A stretch of DNA of 64,000 nucleotides from Spirochaetota bacterium. GTDB taxonomy: Bacteria > Spirochaetota > JAAYUW01 > JAOAHJ01. Where the stretch lies: contig JAOAHJ010000008.1 of the NCBI GenBank assembly GCA_026415295.1, positions 1 to 64,000 of the forward strand, in the 5' to 3' direction. A program made the translations under genes and the position numbers. Positions 55,189-64,000 of this stretch are shown piece by piece. Below the pieces are notes generated by a model, which was given only the letters and a program-made list of their open reading frames with translations, made no database searches and was not told the origin of the DNA. The stretch's first letter is position 1, and each line of letters opens with the position of its first letter.

Positions 55189-56166
55189 ATGTTTAGTAAA
55201 AAAAATGAAATAAAAAGGTTAAATTTTTTATCAATTTTATTTTACTTTTTAATTCCTATTTTTTCTATAGGTCCTTTTGTTAAGTTATTTAAAAATAGTG
55301 GTTTTAAAAAAGGATTGTTGGTAAATTTATTTTATTTTTTAACTTTTGATTTTATATTAAAAGTATTAATTTTTTTATTTTCATTAAAAGATTTAGAAAT
55401 ATTATTAATACAAGTCTTTTTTGATTTTATATTTTACTTAGTTTTTGTAGTGTTAATAGGTATTTTTGTTTTTAATATTATAGAGAATAAAAAATTTGGT
55501 AATTTATTAAAGATTTTATTAATTTCAATATTTCCACTGGTATTTTTAATATTAATATTTTTTATAAAAGATAATTTTTTAAATGAAATTATTCTATCAA
55601 ATTTTTACAAAATATTTGATTTACAAGATAGTTTAAAATTAAATAAAAATTTTATTTTAGAAATTACTGAAAATTTAAAGTTTTTAATAAATTATGTATA
55701 TCCAAAAATTATTTTACCATTTTCTTTAATTACTGGTTATTTAATTTATCAGAATGTTTTATTTTATAATTTTTATGAAAATAAAGTAACAATTTCAAAT
55801 ATTAATTTAAATAATTTTTTTTCTTGGTTATTCTTAGTATTTTTATATATATTTATTTTTATCGTTTTTATAATTAAACAAAAATATATTATTTTAGAAA
55901 ATATAGTTTACAATCTATTTTTTGGATTTACAATACTATTTTTTTTTCAAGGATTGGGTGTTATTTTTTATAGATTAGAAAATAGTAAGTATGATTTAAA
56001 ATTTATTAAAAATATTAAAGTTCTGTTTTTTTGTATTTATGTTTTGCTTATTATTTCCAGTATTTATTTATTTATTATTTTATTTTTTTTAATTTCTTGC
56101 CTTGGAATTCTTGAAAATGTTTTTAAATGGAGAAATAAATTAATTACTACAGGAGGAGATAAATGA
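55189..56166 (+). CDS. DUF2232 (YybS-like) membrane protein
   Basis: A 325-residue, strongly hydrophobic protein with about eight membrane helices and very high Phe, Leu and Ile content. Sequence similarity is hard to judge by eye. Its place between rpsR and rplI, where DUF2232/YybS proteins are commonly encoded, is the main support. Its function is unknown in other bacteria too. There is no ribosome-binding site before the ATG. It overlaps rplI by four bases (ATGA), indicating coupled translation. The first helix begins after a short basic N-terminus. Confidence 0.6.
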   Translation: MFSKKNEIKRLNFLSILFYFLIPIFSIGPFVKLFKNSGFKKGLLVNLFYFLTFDFILKVLIFLFSLKDLEILLIQVFFDFIFYLVFVVLIGIFVFNIIENKKFGNLLKILLISIFPLVFLILIFFIKDNFLNEIILSNFYKIFDLQDSLKLNKNFILEITENLKFLINYVYPKIILPFSLITGYLIYQNVLFYNFYENKVTISNINLNNFFSWLFLVFLYIFIFIVFIIKQKYIILENIVYNLFFGFTILFFFQGLGVIFYRLENSKYDLKFIKNIKVLFFCIYVLLIISSIYLFIILFFLISCLGILENVFKWRNKLITTGGDK

Positions 56167-56723
56167 AAATAATTTTATTGAAAGATGTTGAAAACTTAGG
56201 TCTAGAAGGAGAAATTAAAGAGGTAAAAAATGGTTATGCTAGAAATTATTTGCTTCCAAATGGGTATGCTATTGAAGCTACAGATAATAATATCAAGAAT
56301 TTGCAAATAAAATTAAAAAAATTGGAAGAAATTAGAAAAAAAAGGCTTGCTACTGCTTCTGAGAAAAAAGAGATGCTTGAAAATATTCATGTTATAATAA
56401 AAGCTAAGGTTGGAGAAAAAGGCAAATTATATGGCTCAGTAACTACGAGTGAAATAGCTGAATTTATTAAAAATTCTGGTTATACAGAAATAGATAAAAA
56501 GGATATAAGGATTCCCCATATTAAGGAAGTAGGAGAATATATAGCTTCTGTAAAAATAATAGAGGGTATTACTGCAAATGTAAAAATAAAAGTTGAAGGA
56601 GAAGTTGTAAAAGAAGAAACAAAGGAAGAAAAAAAAGATTTTAAGGGTAAAAGAAAGACTTACTCAAAAAATTTTAATAGAAAAAGTAATAAAGAATCAG
56701 ATAATAAAAATAAAGAAGAATAG
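56163..56723 (+). CDS. rplI: 50S ribosomal protein L9
   Basis: A 186-residue L9. The N-terminal domain MKIILLKDVENLGLEGEIKE followed by VKNGYARNYLLPNGYAIEAT is diagnostic. A long connecting helix (about 40-75) leads to the C-terminal domain with KLYGSVTTSEIAEFI and VKIIEGITANVKIKV. Residues beyond 150 form a Lys/Glu/Asn-rich tail longer than in typical L9 (about 150). AGGAGGAG precedes the ATG. It overlaps the previous gene and lies 3 bases before dnaB. Confidence 0.96.
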   Translation: MKIILLKDVENLGLEGEIKEVKNGYARNYLLPNGYAIEATDNNIKNLQIKLKKLEEIRKKRLATASEKKEMLENIHVIIKAKVGEKGKLYGSVTTSEIAEFIKNSGYTEIDKKDIRIPHIKEVGEYIASVKIIEGITANVKIKVEGEVVKEETKEEKKDFKGKRKTYSKNFNRKSNKESDNKNKEE

Positions 56724-56726
56724 AAT

Positions 56727-58079
56727 ATGTTAAAAGTACCCCCATATTCTGAAGATGCGGAGAAAGCTGTACTTGGAATTTTATTAACTGATTCAGAAAA
56801 AATATATGATTTAATTTATTACCTTGATGAGGAAGATTTTTATCTTCCTCATCATAAAGTTATAATAAGAATTATTAAAAATTTAGCAATAAAAAACAAA
56901 GCTATAGATATTCTTACAGTTTCACAGGATTTAAAAGAGAATAATTTGCTTGATAAAGCACTGGGTATTGATTACTTAACTTCATTAACTGAAATAGTTC
57001 CTACAACATCTAATTTTTCTACATATTTTGATATATTAAAAGACAAATCATTAAGAAGGAATATAATATCTTTATCAAATCAAATAATATCTGAGGCTTA
57101 TGATCTTTCTACAGAAACAAAAGTTTTAATTGATAAAATTGAATCAGAAATATTAAAACTTACTGAAATAGATTATAAAGATAAATTTATTATTTTAAAA
57201 GAACTACTATTAAGAATTATTGATGATATTGAAACAAGAATAAAAAACAATGTCAAATATACGGGTCTGCAAACTGGATTTAAATTACTCGATGAATTAA
57301 CTTCTGGTTTTGAAAAAGGTAAGCTTATAGTTATTGCAGCAAGACCTTCAATGGGTAAGACAACTTTTGCCTTAAACCTTGCTGCTAATATGGCTTTATA
57401 CTTTGATTATAATGTTGGTTTTTTTTCTTTAGAGATGCCAGCAACTGATTTAGGTTATAAAATTATATCTCAGGTAACTAAAATACCCTATGAAAATATA
57501 AAAAGAGGTATATTACAATATTCCCAGATGCACGATTTAATTGAGAAGATATCTTCTATATATATAAAAAATTTGATATTTGATGATACTTCTAATGTAA
57601 GTTCTTTTGATATTAAACAAAAAGCAAGAAGATTAAAGATTAAAAAAAATATCGATATTATTTTTATTGATTATCTCCAGATTATATCTCCACCTAGAGG
57701 TGTACAACATGATAATAGAAATGTAATTATTGGGGAGATTTCAAAAAGTTTAAAAATTCTTGCAAAAGAGCTTGATATACCAATTGTTGTTTTATCTCAA
57801 CTATCAAGACAAGTTGAAAGAAGAGAAGATAAAAGACCACTTTTGTCTGATTTAAGAGAATCTGGTGCAATCGAACAAGATGCTGATATTGTTGCTTTTT
57901 TACATAGAGAAGATTATTACAAAAAAAAAGATAAAAATAAAGAAAACGAAGAAATTAAAACTAGAAATATAACTGAATTAATAATTGAAAAACATAGAAA
58001 TGGTCGAAAAGGTAAAATTTTATTTGAATTTTTTCCGGAATATTCACTTTTTAAAGAACTTGAACATGAAATTGTTTAA
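56727..58079 (+). CDS. dnaB: Replicative DNA helicase DnaB
   Basis: A 450-residue hexameric helicase that unwinds DNA at the replication fork. The N-terminal domain opens PPYSEDAEKAVLGILL. The RecA-like domain has Walker A ARPSMGKTTFALN, GFFSLEMPATDL, Walker B IDIIFIDYLQII, VVLSQLSRQVERREDKRPLL and DLRESGAIEQDAD. EKHRNGRKGKI is the arginine-finger region. No intein is present, although helicases often carry one. It starts 3 bases after rplI. The ribosome-binding site is weak, so coupling is likely. Confidence 0.97.
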   Translation: MLKVPPYSEDAEKAVLGILLTDSEKIYDLIYYLDEEDFYLPHHKVIIRIIKNLAIKNKAIDILTVSQDLKENNLLDKALGIDYLTSLTEIVPTTSNFSTYFDILKDKSLRRNIISLSNQIISEAYDLSTETKVLIDKIESEILKLTEIDYKDKFIILKELLLRIIDDIETRIKNNVKYTGLQTGFKLLDELTSGFEKGKLIVIAARPSMGKTTFALNLAANMALYFDYNVGFFSLEMPATDLGYKIISQVTKIPYENIKRGILQYSQMHDLIEKISSIYIKNLIFDDTSNVSSFDIKQKARRLKIKKNIDIIFIDYLQIISPPRGVQHDNRNVIIGEISKSLKILAKELDIPIVVLSQLSRQVERREDKRPLLSDLRESGAIEQDADIVAFLHREDYYKKKDKNKENEEIKTRNITELIIEKHRNGRKGKILFEFFPEYSLFKELEHEIV

Positions 58080-58094
58080 TTAAATATATTTATT

Positions 58095-59900
58095 ATGGTA
58101 GAAAAGAGGAAAAATACTTTTTTCTTGTTATTTATAGTTTATTCATTGATATATTTTTTTATCCTTTTTATATTTTATAAAATAAATAACTATAAAGAAA
58201 TTATTTCTTATTTAATAGTGCTTGATGAAATATTTTTTATAATTTTTATATTGCTTGAAATCGAAAGATTTATTTATTTTAGTAGAGTATATAAAATAAT
58301 TGAGTATGATTTTATAAAGAAAATTTCAAATTTTATTAATCTTTTTTTTCTTTTTTTAAAAGAAAATTTTATAAACTATATTATAGTTATTTTTTTTACT
58401 ATTATTTTTCACAAGATAGGTGATCAATTTAATTTAAATTTTCAAAATCTTTTTTGGAAAAACTTATATATATTGTTGAAACAAATTATACTATTATTAG
58501 TTTTTTTTGTATTGAGAGCTTATTATTTAGATTTTTTTGTTAAAATTAAACTTAAAACTAATCAGATAATCGTTATTGGGTTTTTGTTTTTAATTTTTTT
58601 CGGAGCTTTTTTACTTATTCAAAATTTTTCAATTAAAAACGAAATTAGTTTTGTTGATGCTCTATTTATGTCTACCTCTGCTGTTTGTGTAACAGGATTA
58701 GCAGTGAAAAGTGTATCTAATGATTTTTCAAATATTGGAAAAGTTATCCTATTATTTTTAATGCAGATAGGTGGTTTAGGAATAATGTTCCTTTATGCTT
58801 CAATTGTTAATTTGCTACCTGAAAAAGTTTCATTGAAAACTTATATTTATACTCATGAGGCTTATGATGTTTCAACTAACAGAATCAATGTAAATTTAAT
58901 TTTTAGGTTTATTTTTATTTATACTTTTTTTATAGAATTAATAGGTTTTATTTTATTTTTCATTAAGTTTTATTTTTTATTTAATAATTTTGCTAAGTCA
59001 GTCAAATATTCTTTGTTTCATTCTATATCAGCATTTTGTAATGCAGGTTTGTCTTTGTTTGACAATTCTTTTGAAAATTTTTACAATGACACATATATTA
59101 ACTTAACATTAATTTTTTTAATAACAGCAGGAGGTATAGGTTTTTATGTTGGCTATGATATTTTAAGAGTTTTAATGAATAGGATTAAAATTAAATATGA
59201 TAAAAAAAGCAAAATTAAAAACAAAATTTACTTAACTTCTCAAAGTAAACTTGTTTTGTTTTTTTATCTTATATTAAATATTTTTGGTGCTATTTTATTT
59301 TTTATAATAGAAAAAGATAATAGCTTAGCCAAATTTAACTTAAAAGATAAAATATTAGCTTCACTTTTCCAAGTTGTAACATCAAGAACTGCGGGATTTA
59401 ACACAGTTCCTATTGGAGGATTAAGAGTTACCAGTTTAATAATATTATGTATCCTTATGTTTATAGGTACAGCATCTGGATCTACAGGAGGGGGAATAAA
59501 AGTTTCTACATTTGGAGTTATTATTTATACTTTTGTTTCTTATATTAAAAATAGTAATATTATAAGATTTCATAAGAATAGAAGAATAAGAAATATTACT
59601 GTAAGAAAGGCTTTTTCACTTTTTTTTGCTCAGATATCATTTATTGTTCTTTGGATTATTATTTTAACATATATTGAAAACTTTAGAGAAATTAATATAA
59701 TTTTTGAAACTTTTAGTGCTTTTGGGACAGTTGGACTTTCAACAGGAATAACTACTAAGTTAAAAGACATTTCAAAAATATTTATTATTATTGCCATGTT
59801 TATTGGGAGAATTGGGCCATTAACTTTAGTATCTGCTATGAGCAGGGAAGAAAGAACTGTTCAATATAATTTACCACCTGCTGATATTAATATAGGTTAA
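58095..59900 (+). CDS. TrkH/KtrB-family K+ uptake protein, membrane subunit
   Basis: A 601-residue potassium transporter. An N-terminal extension of about four helices (residues 1-165) precedes the four M1-P-M2 repeats. Selectivity loops visible include SAVCVTGLAV, AFCNAGLSLF, TSRTAGFNTV and AFGTVGLSTG, each with the central Gly. GSTGGGIKVST is the conserved gate segment in the third repeat. It pairs with the TrkA/KtrA-like gene 67 bases downstream. There is no ribosome-binding site before the ATG. The extension is longer than in KtrB, and the function could be Na+-linked. Confidence 0.92.
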   Translation: MVEKRKNTFFLLFIVYSLIYFFILFIFYKINNYKEIISYLIVLDEIFFIIFILLEIERFIYFSRVYKIIEYDFIKKISNFINLFFLFLKENFINYIIVIFFTIIFHKIGDQFNLNFQNLFWKNLYILLKQIILLLVFFVLRAYYLDFFVKIKLKTNQIIVIGFLFLIFFGAFLLIQNFSIKNEISFVDALFMSTSAVCVTGLAVKSVSNDFSNIGKVILLFLMQIGGLGIMFLYASIVNLLPEKVSLKTYIYTHEAYDVSTNRINVNLIFRFIFIYTFFIELIGFILFFIKFYFLFNNFAKSVKYSLFHSISAFCNAGLSLFDNSFENFYNDTYINLTLIFLITAGGIGFYVGYDILRVLMNRIKIKYDKKSKIKNKIYLTSQSKLVLFFYLILNIFGAILFFIIEKDNSLAKFNLKDKILASLFQVVTSRTAGFNTVPIGGLRVTSLIILCILMFIGTASGSTGGGIKVSTFGVIIYTFVSYIKNSNIIRFHKNRRIRNITVRKAFSLFFAQISFIVLWIIILTYIENFREINIIFETFSAFGTVGLSTGITTKLKDISKIFIIIAMFIGRIGPLTLVSAMSREERTVQYNLPPADINIG

Positions 59901-59967
59901 ACTTTTTTAAGTATATTAAAAAATATATTTATATTAAATAATTAATAAAAAGAAATTTGAGGTATTT

Positions 59968-60681
59968 ATGAATAGAGTTTTAATTTTAGGATTGGGTAGT
60001 TTTGGAATGTCTTTGTGTGAAAATTTAGTCAAAGAAGGAGTTGAAGTAATAGCAATTGATAATAATCCTTCAAAAACAAATTTAATTAAAAATATGGTTG
60101 TTGCTGTATATGAAATAGATATAAGAAATGAGGATTTTTTAAATATAATTTCAGATATTAAGAACATAGATTATGCTGTAATATGTGTCGGTGATAATAT
60201 GGAAGCATCTTTACTGTCGGCCCTAACATTAAAAGAAAATACAGATATTCCTGTTATTGCAAGAGCTACTTCAAAACAACATCAAAAAATTTTAAAAGCA
60301 ATTGGGGTTGATGAAATAATATTTTTAGAGGAAGAAGTTGGGGAAAGGCTAGCTCAACGTATTTCTAAAGGTCATGTTTATAATTATGTACCTTTAAGTG
60401 GAGATCATAAAATAATTGATGTAAAAGTATCACCAGGGATGGTTGGTAAAATGATTAAAGATTTAAATATTAGAGAAAAATATAAAGTTAATATTATTGC
60501 TATAAAATCAAAAATTGCTGTTCTTGACAAAGAAACTTTTGACAATGTATTTAAAGAAGAAGTGAAAGAAGTTCCAACTGGAGATTATGTTCTTAAAGAC
60601 AATGATATAATGGTAGTTGTTGGAAAGAATCTTGAAGTAGACTCTTTTGTAGAAGCAGTTGAAAGAGATGCTCTTGATTGA
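59968..60681 (+). CDS. TrkA/KtrA-family K+ uptake regulatory protein
   Basis: A 237-residue RCK protein. The Rossmann domain begins VLILGLGSFGMSLCENL with the glycine-rich nucleotide loop, and VIAIDNNPSKTNLI supplies the acidic residue for adenine-nucleotide binding. CVGDNMEASLLSALTLKE and EEEVGERLAQRIS are typical of the RCK lobe. A C-terminal RCK_C (TrkA-C) domain spans about 150-232. It gates the membrane subunit encoded just upstream in response to NAD(H) or ATP/ADP. GAGG precedes the ATG. The single RCK unit is the KtrA type. Confidence 0.93.
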   Translation: MNRVLILGLGSFGMSLCENLVKEGVEVIAIDNNPSKTNLIKNMVVAVYEIDIRNEDFLNIISDIKNIDYAVICVGDNMEASLLSALTLKENTDIPVIARATSKQHQKILKAIGVDEIIFLEEEVGERLAQRISKGHVYNYVPLSGDHKIIDVKVSPGMVGKMIKDLNIREKYKVNIIAIKSKIAVLDKETFDNVFKEEVKEVPTGDYVLKDNDIMVVVGKNLEVDSFVEAVERDALD

Positions 60682-60774
60682 AAAAAATTTATAAAAAATA
60701 ACTAAATTTAAAATAATGTTAATTGTTTTAAAATATTTTAAAATAAATATTATTTATTTTATAAGATAAAAATT

Positions 60775-61764
60775 ATGAAAAAAAGTATTGATAAGCCTAT
60801 TTGTTTCATATCAACTGGTGGTACAATTTCTATGAAATTTGATAAAGCTTCAAGTGGTTTTGTCCCAGGTATAAAAGGTGAGGATTTATTTGAGTTTTTA
60901 AAAATGCAGAATATATCTATTACTTATGAAGTATTTGAATATAGCAATAAACCATCTCCCCATATTACTATTGAAGATATGCAGAATTTAGCTGATTTTA
61001 TTATTAAAAATAGAGATAAATATTATGGCTATATAATTACTCATGGTACAGATGTTCTTGAGGAAACAGCATTTTTTCTTGATATAACTTTGCCAAGATC
61101 AATAAAATGTGTAGTAACTGCTTCTATGAGATCAAACTCAGAAATTGGTGTTGATGGTCCAAGGAATATTCTTGGATCAGTCAAAACACTTATTTCAAAG
61201 GAATCTGATAATTATGGGGTTCTTGTTGTTTTAAATGATGAAATACATGATCCTTTAACAGTTACAAAAACTTATACTTCAAATGTTTCAACATTTAACT
61301 CTCCTGCTTTTGGAATTCTTGGTATAGTGGATGAGGATAAGGTTTTTTTTGGCAGGAATAAAATTAACAATATAATGCTTGATTATAAGAAATTTGAGAA
61401 AGGTATATACTTATATAAAACATATATTGGTGATGATGGAGATTTATTAAAATATTTACTAAACAAAAAAGACTTAAAAGGAATAGTTATTGAGGGATTT
61501 GGAAGAGGTAATGTACCTCCTAATATTCAAGATATAATTGAAGAATATTTAAAAAATAATAAAGTAGTAGTAGTAACTTCTAGATGTCATATAGGGAGAA
61601 CTTTAGGTGTATATGCTTATAAGGGAGGGGGTAAATTACTTGAAGATTTAGGAGTTATTCTTTCAAAGGATATAAAATCACACAAAGCTTATCTTCTTTT
61701 AGGATTATTACTTGGGAAAAACTTCGATTTAAATAAAATAAAAAACATCTTTTCTTTATATTAA
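60775..61764 (+). CDS. L-asparaginase (type I, cytoplasmic)
   Basis: A 329-residue bacterial L-asparaginase converting asparagine to aspartate and ammonia. The N-terminal catalytic Thr lies in FISTGGTIS (Thr14, Thr17). The second triad is in IITHGTDVLEET (Thr89, Asp93), and the substrate-loop ASMRSNSEIGVDGPRN follows. There is no signal peptide, which favours the cytoplasmic form. The conserved catalytic Lys is in the VVLNDEIHDP region, where the family has a hydrophobic-N-D-x-I-H segment. The 93-base gap before it suggests its own promoter. No ribosome-binding site is visible. Confidence 0.9.
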   Translation: MKKSIDKPICFISTGGTISMKFDKASSGFVPGIKGEDLFEFLKMQNISITYEVFEYSNKPSPHITIEDMQNLADFIIKNRDKYYGYIITHGTDVLEETAFFLDITLPRSIKCVVTASMRSNSEIGVDGPRNILGSVKTLISKESDNYGVLVVLNDEIHDPLTVTKTYTSNVSTFNSPAFGILGIVDEDKVFFGRNKINNIMLDYKKFEKGIYLYKTYIGDDGDLLKYLLNKKDLKGIVIEGFGRGNVPPNIQDIIEEYLKNNKVVVVTSRCHIGRTLGVYAYKGGGKLLEDLGVILSKDIKSHKAYLLLGLLLGKNFDLNKIKNIFSLY

Positions 61765-61923
61765 AAATATTATTTCTTTAATATTTATTAACAAATTTTT
61801 CTTTATTTAAATTAAGTTTAATAACACTTGAAAAATTATATTTTTATTTTAAAATTATATTTGGTAATTTAAATAAATCTTAATAATTATTAATTTTTAT
61901 TAAATAATACAATTGAGGTGAGT

Positions 61924-64000
61924 ATGGAGCTGATGAATTTAATTGAAGGTAAAATTAAAGAATCATTTTATCATGAATGGTTAATTTCAAATATATTAGG
62001 AAGTTATGGTTTAGGTACAGGGAACTTAATTCCAAATAGGAAATATCATGGGTTACTTATTGCTAATATAAATGATAACAAGTTTCACATATTATCATCA
62101 ATAGAGGAAAGAGTAAAGATTTTATCTGAGTCTATGTATTTAGATTCAAATCAATATCCTGATATTATTTATCCAAATGGGTACAGACACCTTGTAAAAA
62201 GTTGGTTATTACCATTTCCAACATTTCTTTACTCTTCATATCCTTTTGATGAAAATGTCTTGATATTAAAAATAATTCAGATGGATGAGGAAAAAAATTT
62301 AGTTAGAATAAATTATAAGAATTATGGCACTGTAAATTTTAAATTATATTTAAGACCAAAGTTTACATTTAGAAATCATCATAGTTTAAATAAACCAGGT
62401 TCAATAAAATCTGAAGATATTGAAATAAATTTGAAAAATGAAAAACAAGTTATTATTTTTCATAAAAATAGTGGTAATAGTGTTTTTCTTTTAATTGATA
62501 ATGGTGTCATTAGAAGTGAACCTTTAATTTATAAAAACATATTTTATCCAAATGAAGAAATACGTGGCTATGATTCCTTAGAAGATTTATATGCTCCAAT
62601 AATAATAAAAATAGAATTGCAACCAGATGAGGAAATAAATTTATTTTTTATGCTTGAAGATGAATTAAAAGAATTTAAAAACAAAATAGAAAAAGAAAAT
62701 AAAAGTATAAATTTAAATGATTTAATCTTAAAAAGATTTGATAATTCTTTTAATAGAATAATAAAAGAAAAGATTATCCCAGTTGACTATCCAATTAAAA
62801 TGAAAAAGAAAAAAGTTAAATCTGAAGAGGAATTTAAAAGCATTTTTGTAAATTTAAAAGATGATGATGAGTTTATTTTTAATGAAAATGAAAGAGAAAA
62901 TATACTAAAGTTAATGTTAAGTAGATTTATGTTAAAAGATGATATAATAGCTGGTTTCCCATGGTTTGGAAATTGGGGCAGAGATACAATGATAACATTA
63001 GAAGCTTTGAATTTTGAAGAAGATGAAGATACCAAAAACTTCTATTTAAAAGTCCTATTAAAATATGGTAAAAAATTAAAAAATGGATTGATTCCTAATG
63101 TTATTGATAAAGATGGCTTTGGAGAAAATTATAATTCTATTGATGCTTCTTTACTATTTTGTAATAGAATTTATGATTATATAACTAACTTTAAAGAAGA
63201 GAATGAAAAAAATATAAATTTATTAATTAAATATTTTATAGATGTTATTTTTAATTACTTTTTTAATAAGGATTTGCCATTTGAATATGATAAAGAAGAT
63301 TCTTTAATAAAAATAAAGCCTGACTGTAAATTAGCTTTAACATGGATGGATGCTAAAATTTATGATTATATAGTAACTCCTAGATTTCATAAACCTATTG
63401 AAATACAATTTTTATTTTATAATTCTCTTAAAAATTTATTAAAATTGCTAAAAAAGTATGAAATAGAAATCCCAAAAAAATATTCAAAACTAGGAAAAGA
63501 TTTTGTAAATGAAGTTATATCAAAATTGGACAAAAATTTAATTAATTATTATTTTGATGGTGAAATATTTGGGGACACTATATATAATAAAACTTTAATT
63601 AAAGAGATAAGACCAAATTACTTAATTGGTTTATCTCTTGAAAATGTTAGTTTATCTAATGAGATATACGATAAGGCTATAATTCAAGCTGATAAATATT
63701 TAGTTACAGACTATGGTTTAAGAACATTGAACAAAGAGAATCCATCATTTAGAAAGAAGTATATTGGAAATCAAAAAATGAGAGATATGGCATATCATCA
63801 AGGAACTGTTTGGGCATGGTTAATTTTACCATTTTCAAAAATATTATACAAAAGATACAAGGATAAGAAAATTGTAAAAGAAGAAATATTAAAAAGATTT
63901 AGAAGACCTTTTGATGGATTATTAAAAGGGCATTATGGTTCTATAGCAGAAGTATGGGATGGTGATGAGCCACATTTCCCAAAGGGAGCACCAGCTCAAG
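61924..64000 (+). CDS. Glycogen-debranching enzyme, amylo-alpha-1,6-glucosidase (3' end beyond window)
   Basis: The frame stays open from ATG 61924 (GAGGTGAG upstream) to the edge, 692 codons, so the gene is incomplete at the right. The N-terminal domain shows FYHEWLISNILGSYGLGTGN and NRKYHGLLI, the start of the family. The GH133-type catalytic part has FGNWGRDTMITLE, TWMDAKIYDYIVTPR, RDMAYHQGTVWAWLI and HYGSIAEVWDGDEPHFPKGA, all family hallmarks with catalytic acids. It hydrolyses alpha-1,6 branch stubs of glycogen in the cytoplasm. Only a short C-terminal helical end is missing. Confidence 0.9.
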   Translation, partial: MELMNLIEGKIKESFYHEWLISNILGSYGLGTGNLIPNRKYHGLLIANINDNKFHILSSIEERVKILSESMYLDSNQYPDIIYPNGYRHLVKSWLLPFPTFLYSSYPFDENVLILKIIQMDEEKNLVRINYKNYGTVNFKLYLRPKFTFRNHHSLNKPGSIKSEDIEINLKNEKQVIIFHKNSGNSVFLLIDNGVIRSEPLIYKNIFYPNEEIRGYDSLEDLYAPIIIKIELQPDEEINLFFMLEDELKEFKNKIEKENKSINLNDLILKRFDNSFNRIIKEKIIPVDYPIKMKKKKVKSEEEFKSIFVNLKDDDEFIFNENERENILKLMLSRFMLKDDIIAGFPWFGNWGRDTMITLEALNFEEDEDTKNFYLKVLLKYGKKLKNGLIPNVIDKDGFGENYNSIDASLLFCNRIYDYITNFKEENEKNINLLIKYFIDVIFNYFFNKDLPFEYDKEDSLIKIKPDCKLALTWMDAKIYDYIVTPRFHKPIEIQFLFYNSLKNLLKLLKKYEIEIPKKYSKLGKDFVNEVISKLDKNLINYYFDGEIFGDTIYNKTLIKEIRPNYLIGLSLENVSLSNEIYDKAIIQADKYLVTDYGLRTLNKENPSFRKKYIGNQKMRDMAYHQGTVWAWLILPFSKILYKRYKDKKIVKEEILKRFRRPFDGLLKGHYGSIAEVWDGDEPHFPKGAPAQ

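Noticed and set aside
62787-63035. 82-codon minus-strand frame
   Set aside because: Antisense to the glycogen-debranching enzyme gene, whose sense frame is full of conserved motifs.
1-64000. CRISPR arrays, insertion sequences, prophage or integron elements
   Set aside because: No regularly spaced repeats, transposase, integrase or phage structural genes were seen on reading both strands; the many A/T homopolymers are compositional.

Overview
The window is 64 kb of very AT-rich bacterial chromosome, with long A/T homopolymers and AT-only spacers. The genes are closely packed, and I see no insertion sequence, prophage or CRISPR array. The organism is a diderm: there is an LpxL-like lipid A acyltransferase fragment, an Omp85/POTRA outer-membrane protein, a TolC/RND/adaptor efflux set and lipobox lipoproteins. 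The pyruvate phosphate dikinase, malic enzyme, K+-type membrane pyrophosphatase, radical SAM protein and LUD protein suggest an anaerobic, pyrophosphate-using lifestyle. The FapA (DUF342) protein, the rpsF-ssb-rpsR-rplI-dnaB order and the overall gene set would suit a low-GC spirochaete-like lineage. That placement is an inference; no 16S rRNA or other decisive marker is present.

Layout. 1-7.8 kb (+): end of an LpxL-like gene, dapA, a class II aldolase, an Ldh2-type dehydrogenase, malic enzyme and ppdK, closed by a clear terminator. The last three interconvert malate, pyruvate and PEP. 8-14.3 kb: macrodomain protein, membrane histidine kinase, an unpaired periplasmic binding protein (-), then a probably leaderless unit of a small protein, a GNAT protein and FapA. 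14.3-23.0 kb (-): a soluble hybrid histidine kinase with an N-terminal binding-protein-like domain, an alpha/beta hydrolase, and a unit encoding an FG-GAP-like protein, an Omp85-like protein and an ABC ATPase with permease. 23.2-25.6 kb (+): rarA and an orphan DNA methyltransferase. 25.6-27.1 kb (-): UPF0718 permease and a CxxC thioredoxin-like protein. 27.3-28.9 kb (+): glycerate 2-kinase. 29.0-36.1 kb (-): tripartite efflux operon with an embedded lipoprotein gene. 36.3-39.7 kb: LUD and PHP proteins (+), then a radical SAM protein and a flavin reductase (-).

At 39.73-40.20 kb lies a 460-base gene-free AT-rich gap with two perfect inverted TTATTCACA boxes and a third near match. Genes to its left (28.9-39.7 kb) point mostly left and genes to its right point almost all right. 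Downstream come hppA, tRNA-Ser(GGA), SRP RNA, mnmG, rsmG, parA and parB, with a parS-like site at the rsmG start. I read this as a candidate chromosome origin neighbourhood, although dnaA and dnaN are not here.

The right part continues with a LipM-like octanoyltransferase (-), a free-standing SelB C-terminal winged-helix protein (+), a tandem phosphoribosyltransferase with a degenerate second half (-), metK, a multi-spanning chemoreceptor-like protein, the rpsF-ssb-rpsR-DUF2232-rplI-dnaB cluster behind a structured leader, trkH/trkA, L-asparaginase, and a glycogen-debranching enzyme gene that runs off the end.

The items most worth a second look are the candidate origin, the SelB C-terminal protein without its GTPase, the soluble binding-protein/hybrid kinase, the duplicated phosphoribosyltransferase, the Shine-Dalgarno-sequestering rpsF leader and the SRP RNA with a UGAC loop.
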